Source: Sinomicrobium kalidii
Lineage (GTDB): Bacteria; Bacteroidota; Bacteroidia; Flavobacteriales; Flavobacteriaceae
Direction: 5' to 3'
DNA: 64,000 nt
Assembly: GCF_021183825.1 (NCBI RefSeq)
Contig: NZ_CP089211.1
Location: 3,012,501 to 3,076,500 of the forward strand
Made by a program: the position numbers and the translations under genes. Of the stretch, positions 7,868 to 14,811 are shown piece by piece. Under the pieces are notes generated by a model, which did not search any database, had not been told where the DNA came from, and saw only the letters and a list, made by a program, of their open reading frames with translations. Position 1 is the stretch's first letter. The number at the start of each line of letters is the position of its first letter.

Positions 7868-8893
7868 ATGAAGAAATTTATGCAGAAAAAGCATTTTATT
7901 GGTGTCGATATCAGTAAGAATGTATTAGACCTGGCTTTATTGAAAGAGACAGGAAAGAACTCTTTTGTGGAATTGCATACGGAAAATACTATTAAGGGAT
8001 TTTCTCGAATCGTTTCCTGGATAGAAAAACAAGGACTTCAAGTGAAGGATTGTGCTTTCTGTATGGAACATACAGGCACCTATGGACTGCTGTTTTATGC
8101 TTGGTTAGCTCAAAAGGGACTTCTTTTTAGTGTACAATCCGGATTACAAATTAAACAGAGCTTAGGAATGATTCGAGGTAAAAATGATGTTGTTGATGCT
8201 AGGAGGATTGCTGACTACGCATTTACCCATAAAGTAAAGCTAAGGCCTTTTATCATGCCATCTGCTGTACTTATAAAAATCAAACAATTGTTGACTTACA
8301 GGGAACAAATAGTGCGTATCAGAACCGCTTTAAAAAATAGTCTTAAAAGTCATAAACAATACCAATCCATAAGTGGTCTCTGTAATATTACGGATCAGAT
8401 CTATCAGCAAATCGATAGACAAGATCAAATAATAGCAGGGATCAAGCAACAAATAATGGATGTTATTGAGAGTGATGAGTTGTTACACAAAAATTATGAC
8501 CTTATTACATCGGTTAAGGGAGTTGGATTGATTATAGGAGCTTTTATGATTGTGTCAACCAATAATTTTACAAGTTTTGAAAATGGAAGAAAATATGCTT
8601 GTTATGCAGGTATAGCTCCCTTTGAGTTCTCTTCCGGAACTTCTATCAGAGGACGGACAAGGACTAGCAAATATGGAAATACAACTATAAAAACACTTCT
8701 TAACAATGGAGCTAATTCAGCCATCAGGTATGATAACCAAATGAAGCAATTTTATCAAAGAAAAAGAGAACAAGGAAAGGATCATAAGGTGATTGTAAAT
8801 GCTGTATGTTGCAAACTTGTTAATCGGATTTTTGCTGTAATCAAGAGAGGTACACCTTATGTAACCGTATATGAACAAAATTTCCCCAATTAA
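7868..8893 (+). CDS. IS110-family transposase
   Basis: 341 residues. The N-terminal DEDD RuvC-like domain shows FIGVDISKN (D14), CMEHTGTYG (Glu) and GKNDVVDARRIA (two Asp). The C-terminal Transposase_20 domain has SVKGVGLIIGA, a helix-hairpin-helix-like region, and YAGIAPFEFSSGTS followed by GRTRTSKYGN, which includes the catalytic serine. It appears intact. The family recombines without long terminal repeats, guided by a structured RNA from the element's noncoding end. It separates the replication genes from the mob genes. Confidence 0.93.
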   Translation: MKKFMQKKHFIGVDISKNVLDLALLKETGKNSFVELHTENTIKGFSRIVSWIEKQGLQVKDCAFCMEHTGTYGLLFYAWLAQKGLLFSVQSGLQIKQSLGMIRGKNDVVDARRIADYAFTHKVKLRPFIMPSAVLIKIKQLLTYREQIVRIRTALKNSLKSHKQYQSISGLCNITDQIYQQIDRQDQIIAGIKQQIMDVIESDELLHKNYDLITSVKGVGLIIGAFMIVSTNNFTSFENGRKYACYAGIAPFEFSSGTSIRGRTRTSKYGNTTIKTLLNNGANSAIRYDNQMKQFYQRKREQGKDHKVIVNAVCCKLVNRIFAVIKRGTPYVTVYEQNFPN

Positions 8894-8985
8894 TTTGGAT
8901 TTCTCTTAGAATTCGCAAAGAGGGTTTCTGCCTGCGGCATTCCGTTTGCAAAAATATTCAAAAACCGGATTTCATTTCGACAGCA

Positions 8986-9315
8986 TTGTACTTAAAGGTG
9001 AAAAGAAAAAGCAAACATAACAAAAGTACGTATATCAAATTTCGCTGTACGCAGTACGAAAAAAAGCTGTTGCGTATCAAAGCCAAAAGAGCCGGTTTGA
9101 GTATAAGCGCTTATTGCCGTATGGCCGTTATGGAAGACCGGATCGTGGAACGGTTAACCGAAGAACAACTGGAGGCCTATAAAGTGCTGGTACAGTACCA
9201 CAACAATTTTAAACGCATCAGGAATATGTTCCGCAAACGAAACCCAAAATTGGCCGATGAAGTGCTCCAGTTGGCCCAGGAGATAAAAACACACCTCTAT
9301 AATTTTAAAAAATGA
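8986..9315 (+). CDS. mobC: MobC-like mobilization accessory protein
   Basis: About 109 residues with a ribbon-helix-helix start (YIKFRCTQYEKKLLRIKAKR then AGLSISAYCRMAVM) and a helical C-terminus (QYHNNFKRIRNMFRKRN). Such proteins bind oriT and help the relaxase to open the strand. The reading frame begins with TTG at 8986; a GTG at 8998 is equally possible. It overlaps the relaxase gene by 4 bases (ATGA-type coupling), a classic mobCA arrangement. The IS110 insertion ends only about 65 bp upstream and may have moved or removed its promoter. Confidence 0.8.
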   Translation: MYLKVKRKSKHNKSTYIKFRCTQYEKKLLRIKAKRAGLSISAYCRMAVMEDRIVERLTEEQLEAYKVLVQYHNNFKRIRNMFRKRNPKLADEVLQLAQEIKTHLYNFKK

Positions 9316-10187
9316 TCGGTAAAGGCAAATCCATAGCACATACGCAGGTTTCCATGCAATACGGATGGAACCAGGAAAAAAATGCCGAAATCGTTTACCA
9401 GCAAAACCTGTGTGGCGACAATCCCAAAGAAGTCACCAAAGAGTTTAAAATGATACAGGATATGAATGTCCGTTGTGAAAAGAATACCCTGAGTTTTGTG
9501 CTTAGTCCCACCATAGAAGACGGACGGCAGTTAAACCGGGAAGAACTTGGAGAACTCACCAAAACCTTTATGGATGAAATGCAGTTAGGCGAACGGCAAG
9601 CCATTGCTTTTGTTCACCGGGACAAAGCCCATACCCATATTCATTTATATGTGAACCGGATTGATTTTCAGGGCAAAGCCTATAAAGACAATTATATCGG
9701 CAAACGCAGCCAGAGGGCGGCCGAAAGAACTGCACAGCAATTACAGCTTACCACAGTTAAAGAGGTGCAGCAAGTCAAAGATCAATCCCTGAAACAAGTC
9801 CGGAATGAAATAAAACAGATACACGACAGCATAATGCAGCAACACAGACCGAAAAGTTTTGATGAGTACATTTCCCTGATGAAACGACAACAGGTTTCGG
9901 TAATCCCTACGATTAACAAACAAAACCAGTTACAAGGTTTCCGGTTTCAGTACAGAAATCATAATCTGAAAGGAAGTGAAGTACACCGGGATATGTCCGG
10001 GGGAAAACTGGCCATGGCTATCTCCCGGAACCAACGGTTCGGCCAAAAACTGGCACAGAACAACCAGGTAAGCCTCATGGGTAAAGCTGTGGAATTAAGC
10101 AGTAACATTACGGTCAAAATAGCCAAAGAGCTGGCAAAACAAGTCGCCAAAAGGGCTATGGATACAGGTTTCGGAATGGGATATTAA
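9312..10187 (+). CDS. mobA: MobA-type relaxase
   Basis: 291 residues of the relaxase/mobilization nuclease family (MOBP-like). The metal-binding motif FVHRDKAHTHIHLYVNRID carries H102, H107, H109 and H111. A candidate nucleophilic tyrosine lies in the N-terminus (Y17 in VSMQYGWNQ). The protein would nick oriT and pilot the strand into a conjugation pore provided by another element. The C-terminal region (from about 150) is a helical segment with the conserved FRFQYRNHNLKGSEVHR, seen in Bacteroidota relaxases. Translation is coupled to mobC. Confidence 0.88.
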   Translation: MIGKGKSIAHTQVSMQYGWNQEKNAEIVYQQNLCGDNPKEVTKEFKMIQDMNVRCEKNTLSFVLSPTIEDGRQLNREELGELTKTFMDEMQLGERQAIAFVHRDKAHTHIHLYVNRIDFQGKAYKDNYIGKRSQRAAERTAQQLQLTTVKEVQQVKDQSLKQVRNEIKQIHDSIMQQHRPKSFDEYISLMKRQQVSVIPTINKQNQLQGFRFQYRNHNLKGSEVHRDMSGGKLAMAISRNQRFGQKLAQNNQVSLMGKAVELSSNITVKIAKELAKQVAKRAMDTGFGMGY

Positions 10188-10198
10188 AAACAAACGTT

Positions 10199-10633
10199 AT
10201 GGGAAAATTAGAAGAAATCGCAGAACTGTTAACCGAAGAAATCCACGGATTTAACCAGTCCATTGATAGGCTGGAAGGGCTGTCGGAATACCTGGGAGAT
10301 ATAAAAGTTAAGGCGGATGCAACGGAAGTAGAACAGCTCTTAAAAGAACACCTCAATAAACACCGGGAAATACAATCGCGTCATGACGAGAATTTGACCG
10401 AGGTGTATAAAGCGGTAAAGGGTACTTACCGGCTTCCTCGTTGGCTGGTGATTTCTTTTATTGTGGTGCACGCACTTACGTTAGCCTCTATAATTTATAG
10501 TGTACATCTTCATAACAAAAAAAAGTCCTGGGAGGAAAAATACGAACGTGTCATTAGGCATTACAGGGCATTCATGGAAGAAAATCCGGAGGCTAAAGCC
10601 TTGTATGAAAACTGGCTCAACGAAGAAAAATAA
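10199..10633 (+). CDS. Single-pass membrane protein of the mob operon (DUF6730-like)
   Basis: 144 residues beginning 11 bases after mobA. It has a coiled-coil N-terminus (GKLEEIAELLTEEIHGFNQS), one membrane segment near residues 79-100 (LPRWLVISFIVVHALTLASI) and a charged C-terminal helix. Proteins of this shape regularly follow mobA in flavobacterial mobilizable elements; the DUF6730 name is from memory. A role in presenting the relaxosome at the membrane is plausible but unproven. Confidence 0.6.
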   Translation: MGKLEEIAELLTEEIHGFNQSIDRLEGLSEYLGDIKVKADATEVEQLLKEHLNKHREIQSRHDENLTEVYKAVKGTYRLPRWLVISFIVVHALTLASIIYSVHLHNKKKSWEEKYERVIRHYRAFMEENPEAKALYENWLNEEK

Positions 10634-10748
10634 CCGCGCAAAATAGTATTAGTTCGGTAAGAATATGGGGCTTTGGGGTACAGGCTTCCCCTATGGTAAG
10701 GGCAAAACTCAAACAAAGAGACGGCCTAAGTGTTGGGGATTTCTATTT

Positions 10749-11030
10749 TTATTTGAGAAATATCGGATCATTGAAGAAATCTCTTAGAGTAATGCCAAGC
10801 AATTTACAGAATTTCTCCACTGTATAAATAGTGACTCCCCGTCCTTTTGGTTTACCCGTTTTTGAATCAACGACTATTTGGCTTTCCCATCGGCTTACTA
10901 TTTGTCGGTCAATATTGTACTTATTGGCGAAATCTATTTGTTTAGCTCCGGTACTTTGAATGCGGAGTTGTTTAATCCTTTTGGCTATTTTATTAGCTAA
11001 AATTATATCTTCTTTTGAAAGTTCTGCCAT
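10749..11030 (-). CDS. XRE-family helix-turn-helix regulator
   Basis: 93 residues. KRIKQLRIQST, then AKQIDFANKYNIDRQIVSRW forms a Cro/CI-type helix-turn-helix, and VEKFCKLLGITLRDFF is the usual closing helix. It is transcribed opposite to the mob operon and divergently from the small genes to the right, so it could repress transfer or the region with the large hairpin. The insertion VVDSKTGKPKGRGVTI between helices is typical of Bacteroidota members. Confidence 0.8.
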   Translation of the reverse strand: MAELSKEDIILANKIAKRIKQLRIQSTGAKQIDFANKYNIDRQIVSRWESQIVVDSKTGKPKGRGVTIYTVEKFCKLLGITLRDFFNDPIFLK

Positions 11031-11507
11031 ACTGCAATTTTGGAAATAATAATTTTATTTTTGTAATCCATTTGGATGACAAAATGTTTTTATATATATT
11101 TGTTCAACGTTACATATATTTGCGACACTTCTTATAGAAAAATATTAGAAGCTATTCGCTTAGAGTCTCACCTCGAAAACTGGCACTTTTCATGTACACG
11201 AGACCATAAGTGAAAATAGCTCACGACCCGGGCGTGGGCTCACTTATTCGTGTACGGGTATGCCAGTACCCAGAGGTGATAAGTTGAGTTCCACGCCTGT
11301 TTATTTCCTTGTAACTCTCCGTCTCTATCGCAAAGCTATCTACAAAAAATCTTTTGGAGGTTTCGCACATTAAAGCATAACGGGGCAGTTTTGTCCTGTT
11401 ATTTTGGGGTAGTAGGAAAGGAAGAGGGACGCCTTTTCCTTTCTTTAAATACTCCCCTTATCCATCTACTACCTCTACACTTTTTCATTAACCTAAAATA
11501 CTTGCCA
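11031..11507. other. Gene-free region with a large hairpin
   Basis: About 480 bp without a credible gene. The left 130 bp is AT-rich and probably carries the promoter of the XRE gene. The middle is the palindromic element described separately; the right part (11280-11507) shows no recognised structure. Confidence 0.5.
11168..11279. ncRNA. Long nested hairpin, structured RNA or recombination/replication site
   Basis: Six fully nested pairings: TCACCTC 11168-11174 with 11273-11279; CTGGCA 11180-11185 with 11261-11266; GTACACGA 11194-11201 with 11248-11255; ATAAGTG 11206-11212 with 11241-11247; AGC 11218-11220 with 11238-11240; CACG 11222-11225 with 11233-11236. That is 35 base pairs in a 112-base element, with unpaired bases mostly on the 5' arm. 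Whether it acts as RNA or as folded single-stranded DNA cannot be told. Confidence 0.6.
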
Positions 11508-11822
11508 ATGAAGAGTATAGAGATCAAAAAACTAATAGATAGCCAGGAACCTATCGCCATTATAAGATACTTCGAATGGGCTATTTTCTCCAAAGACTAT
11601 GCTAATGCTAAGTATTTGCTACTAAGGATGAATAGACGGCGTAATAAGATCAAAGCAGTAAATGTTCCCGATGATATAACTTCATTTATAATATCTCGTC
11701 TTGACGATTTTGAAAAAGTATGCTCCCAAGATGGTTGTACAGTATGGGAGCGTATGGCATTCCGGGAAAAGGTAAAAGCGTTTGTCCCTGAATCGAAGGT
11801 AGCCCGACTGATAAATAAATGA
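11508..11822 (+). CDS. Hypothetical protein, 104 aa
   Basis: No family recognised. A longer frame opens with TTG at 11391, but its extra 39 residues look non-coding, and the ATG at 11508 (MKSIEIKKLIDSQEP) is preferred. The product is soluble, basic and mostly helical, with EWAIFSKDYANAKYLLLRM and CTVWERMAFREKVKAF. It belongs to a pair of small island genes with the one at 11980, separated by a strong terminator. Confidence 0.55.
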   Translation: MKSIEIKKLIDSQEPIAIIRYFEWAIFSKDYANAKYLLLRMNRRRNKIKAVNVPDDITSFIISRLDDFEKVCSQDGCTVWERMAFREKVKAFVPESKVARLINK

Positions 11823-11877
11823 TCCTTAACTACAACCACAAAAGCTCACGCCCGGGGATTCGGTAATATTAAAGTGT

Positions 11878-11913
11878 AAACCACGAGTTGGGGAGAAAAA
11901 CAACTCGTGGTTT
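11878..11913 (+). terminator. Strong hairpin terminator
   Basis: AAACCACGAGTTG (11878-11890) pairs perfectly with CAACTCGTGGTTT (11901-11913), 13 bp with a 10-nt loop. The following T-run is short, so it may also act as a regulatory structure. Just upstream, GCTCACGCCCGGGG (about 11844-11857) echoes the apex of the large hairpin at 11217-11240. Confidence 0.6.
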
Positions 11914-11979
11914 GCCCCGAATTCAAAAATGCACCCGGCCAATCAGAAAAAGAATAATCACTAAACATAGATAAATATC

Positions 11980-12357
11980 ATGGAATGGAAAACCAAAGTA
12001 TTCGACAAGCTGCAAGAGAGAGCTTATAAGCATTTTGACACGTTAAAGTATAATGCTGAAACAGATGATTTCGAAGTGAAAATTTATTTGTCTGGGTATG
12101 TCGATCTGGCGTGTACAATTGCCGACCTTCTTAACCTTTGCATTATTGCCACAGAGAAAGAAGCTACTTCCGGAGAACTTATGGAAGACGATATGAATAA
12201 CAGTATCAATAATATACTCCGGTTAACATTTCGGATGTTGCCTGTTTCTGAAAGTATGTTTTTAAATGAAGCTCATTGCGCTTTTATCTATATGAAAGAA
12301 AAAGCGGAGCAAAAAAGAAAAAACGGAGATAAAAATAGTGATGCCGATCTCTCCTGA
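11980..12357 (+). CDS. Hypothetical protein, 125 aa
   Basis: No family recognised. An acidic helical protein starting MEWKTKVFDKLQERAYKHF and ending in a charged tail (KAEQKRKNGDKNSDADLS). The centre has a mild hydrophobic stretch (VDLACTIADLLNLCIIA) too short and broken to be a clear membrane segment. It overlaps by 17 bases with a tiny membrane-protein gene, implying translational coupling. Confidence 0.6.
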   Translation: MEWKTKVFDKLQERAYKHFDTLKYNAETDDFEVKIYLSGYVDLACTIADLLNLCIIATEKEATSGELMEDDMNNSINNILRLTFRMLPVSESMFLNEAHCAFIYMKEKAEQKRKNGDKNSDADLS

Positions 12358-12484
12358 CCATAATGACAATCTCAAAAACCTAAAGGCAACGGATTGGCTT
12401 CGATTGCCTTTTACCTGCTTTCTGTTTGGCATGATAGCAGGAGTCTCGGTTATGACCGTCCTGGTCGTGATCTTTATTATTTGA
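12341..12484 (+). CDS. Small single-pass membrane protein, 47 aa
   Basis: ATG at 12341 (a GTG immediately before is also in frame), stop TGA at 12482-12484. It begins MPISPDHNDNLKNLKATDW and continues into one hydrophobic segment (FTCFLFGMIAGVSVMTVLVV). It overlaps the 3' end of the preceding gene in another frame. No family recognised; the clean membrane segment and coupling support a real gene. Confidence 0.45.
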   Translation: MPISPDHNDNLKNLKATDWLRLPFTCFLFGMIAGVSVMTVLVVIFII

Positions 12485-12649
12485 TCTTCTCTTTTTAAGG
12501 TTTTCTGTGGGCCGATTCCCGGCTTTCTGTTTTTTTACAAGGGTCGGGATTTTTTGCGATAAAATAGAAATACTATAAAATTAGCTGAAAAAAGATTATG
12601 AATTTGTTTTCAAATTATTTTCTTGATTTTTACGAGCACATTAAAAGGG

Positions 12650-12686
12650 TGTCAAATGATTTGACAATAAATGTTATTTTATTGTC
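12650..12686. promoter_or_regulatory. Twin inverted repeats upstream of the TPR-AraC regulator
   Basis: TGTCAAA-TGA-TTTGACA (12650-12666) overlaps GACAATAAA (12663-12671) paired with TTTATTGTC (12678-12686). Both are perfect and lie 41-77 bases before the regulator's ATG. They look like operator sites, possibly for autoregulation. Confidence 0.45.
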
Positions 12687-12726
12687 ATAAAATACTATTT
12701 TAGTTGCAAAAATTGCCCTAAATATC

Positions 12727-14430
12727 ATGTGCCGCTTTATAGTCATATCCTTTATTTTTGTTTTACTTAATGATTCTTTGCATGGACAAACAGATGCTTT
12801 TATCCAACAGTTGGACTCATTAAAGCACTATACCTATAAGGACCTTTCTACGAAATTTTACGATCATGAAGCCGATTCTTCTGTAGCGGTGGTATATGCC
12901 AATACTTATTTATACCGTGCAAAAAAAGACAAGGACACTATAAAAATGGTGGACGGTTATTTTTTTATGACCGAAATAAATAGAGATTCTATTGCCATAA
13001 AGTATTCGGATAGTATTATCAATCTAACCCAGAACATAAAAGGAGATAAATATTATCCCTTTTATGGGTATTTAACAAGAGCAAATCTTTTCTTTACTAA
13101 GAGGAAATTTAAAAATGCATTAGATGATTATTTGAGGGCTAATGAACACCTTAACCAATGGGAAGAAAGTTACTTGGACTATGTAGTGAAACATAACATA
13201 GGATTATTAAAGAGTAGAATGGGGGAATACGAGGAGGCAATGACTATTTTTAAGAGATGCTTAAATTTTTATCAGGAACCGGAACATAAAAATAAATACA
13301 ATTCAAGTTACCTCAGTGTCCTTGTTGCACTTTCTGACACTCATATGCGGCTTCAATCCTTTGATTCTGCATCCATGATCAATAGGATTGGATACGACAA
13401 ATCTGTGTTGCTGGATATGGATGATCAAAAAGGATACTTCATTATATATGAAGGGGCCAATCAATATTTTAAAGGAAATTATAATGCAGCGATTGACAGT
13501 ATTGTTTATGGTATGCCAATCATAAGGAAAATAGGGGATCAGCCAAATTTGGCTTTTTCGTATTTCTATCTTGGAAAATCGTATCTTGGATTAAAGCGTA
13601 CGAAAGAAGCGGTTGTATATTTTAAAAAAGTCGATACTATTTTTCAAAACTTATCGGATATTCACCCGGAAATGCGGGAGGGGTACGAAATACTTATCAA
13701 TCATTACAAATCAATCGGGGATAAAGAACAGCAGTTGTTGTACACGGAAAAGCTCTTAACCGTAGATAGTGTTCTGAATGACAATTACAGGTATATTAAT
13801 AAAAATATTATCCATCAATACGATACTCCTCAGCTGATTTCCCAAAAAGACGAATTGATTGCTGCTCTGGATGGAAAGAAAAGAAAGACCACTATTGGGA
13901 TTATAAGTATATCCATATTAGCATTAGGGACTACAGGACTATTTTTTTACTATTACAGAAAACAGCGTATCTATAAGAAGAGACTGGAAAAATTGTTGCG
14001 GGAGAAAATTCCTGTACAGTCTATTCCGTCAGCAAGTGAAATAAAAGATAAAGTAAAAACAGATGTACCCAAAGAGATCGTAAATACAATCCTTAAAAAT
14101 TTGGAACAGTTTGAAGCCGGGCAGGGATACCTTTCCCGGAATCTCAATTTAAAGGATATGGCAAAAGACCTCCAAACTAACAACAAATATCTTTCGAAAA
14201 CTATTAATTTATATAAGCAGAAAACTTTTAATACCTATATTAATGATCTTCGGGTAGATTATGCAGTATCCCGATTAAAAACGGATCAGAAGTTTCGGAA
14301 TTATACCATTACAGCCATTGCCCGCGAATCCGGGTTTAACAGTCAGGAGCCCTTTTCCAAGGCATTCTATAAAAAAACCGGGATATACCCTTCATATCTG
14401 ATTAAGGAATTGGATAAAAGAAGATTTTAA
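12727..14430 (+). CDS. Membrane-bound TPR-AraC transcriptional regulator
   Basis: 567 residues in three parts. First, a signal-anchor/periplasmic start (VISFIFVLLNDSLHGQ) and TPR-like helical repeats to about residue 370 (for example YLTRANLFFTKRKFKNALDD, GLLKSRMGEYEEAMTIFKRC). Then one membrane segment at about 389-411 (TTIGIISISILALGTTGLFF). Finally a cytoplasmic AraC-type DNA-binding domain from about 470 (LNLKDMAKDLQTNNKYLSKT; then ITAIARESGFNSQEPFSKAF). Such one-piece proteins are known in Bacteroidota as envelope-sensing regulators. As the first gene of the cargo half it probably senses an extracytoplasmic peptide or nutrient signal and controls the peptide cluster downstream. Confidence 0.85.
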   Translation: MCRFIVISFIFVLLNDSLHGQTDAFIQQLDSLKHYTYKDLSTKFYDHEADSSVAVVYANTYLYRAKKDKDTIKMVDGYFFMTEINRDSIAIKYSDSIINLTQNIKGDKYYPFYGYLTRANLFFTKRKFKNALDDYLRANEHLNQWEESYLDYVVKHNIGLLKSRMGEYEEAMTIFKRCLNFYQEPEHKNKYNSSYLSVLVALSDTHMRLQSFDSASMINRIGYDKSVLLDMDDQKGYFIIYEGANQYFKGNYNAAIDSIVYGMPIIRKIGDQPNLAFSYFYLGKSYLGLKRTKEAVVYFKKVDTIFQNLSDIHPEMREGYEILINHYKSIGDKEQQLLYTEKLLTVDSVLNDNYRYINKNIIHQYDTPQLISQKDELIAALDGKKRKTTIGIISISILALGTTGLFFYYYRKQRIYKKRLEKLLREKIPVQSIPSASEIKDKVKTDVPKEIVNTILKNLEQFEAGQGYLSRNLNLKDMAKDLQTNNKYLSKTINLYKQKTFNTYINDLRVDYAVSRLKTDQKFRNYTITAIARESGFNSQEPFSKAFYKKTGIYPSYLIKELDKRRF

Positions 14431-14559
14431 TTAAGTTGTTGATACGTAATTATTTATTAGTCTACATTCATGGAAATACGATTACTAAATAGTACAGGAC
14501 CTTATAGATTATGAATAAATCCGCATATTTTTGATGAGTGTAATTAAAAATATTTTGAA

Positions 14560-14718
14560 ATGATGAAAAAAAAAGCTAACAACAAAAGATTGGATTTAAA
14601 GAAATTTACAGTAGCTAAACTTAATGATCCGAATATAATTTTTGGTGGTGCAGATGATGGTCCTGATACACCGCCACCTACGTCAATTCCCAAGGAATTA
14701 AAACCAACAAAAAAATAA
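14560..14718 (+). CDS. GG-leader precursor peptide with Pro/Thr-rich core
   Basis: 52 residues. The leader (LDLKKFTVAKLNDPNIIFGG) resembles the class I lanthipeptide leader of Bacteroidota (K-x-L-x-K-x-T-x-x-x-L-N...GG). The 22-residue core ADDGPDTPPP-TSIPKELKPTKK has two Thr before the end, one Ser, one terminal Thr and no Cys, so it cannot form lanthionines by itself. The C39 domain of the exporter at 21503 could cut after GG. A terminator follows at 14763. ATG at 14560 or 14563. Confidence 0.7.
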   Translation: MMKKKANNKRLDLKKFTVAKLNDPNIIFGGADDGPDTPPPTSIPKELKPTKK

Positions 14719-14762
14719 TCTCTGGTTTTAATGCCATGTTTATTTATATTTGGTTTCGAATA

Positions 14763-14796
14763 AAAACTTTACAATCCTTGGGTTGTAAAGTTTTTT
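14763..14796 (+). terminator. Terminator of the 14560 peptide gene
   Basis: AAAACTTTACAA (14763-14774) pairs perfectly with TTGTAAAGTTTT (14783-14794), followed by further T. It lies 45 bases after the peptide stop and 16 before the subtilase ATG. Confidence 0.85.
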
Positions 14797-14811
14797 AGCT
14801 ATACAATTACC

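Larger units (their letters stand above)
7636..8920 (+). mobile_element. IS110-family insertion sequence (ends approximate)
   Basis: An IS110 transposase with about 230 bp of structured noncoding DNA upstream and a short tail. IS110 elements lack long terminal inverted repeats, so ends are hard to see. The octamer TCGCAAAG occurs at 7628-7635 and 8913-8920, near both presumed edges, and would give an element of about 1285 bp, a normal size. The boundary is therefore an inference. Confidence 0.6.
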
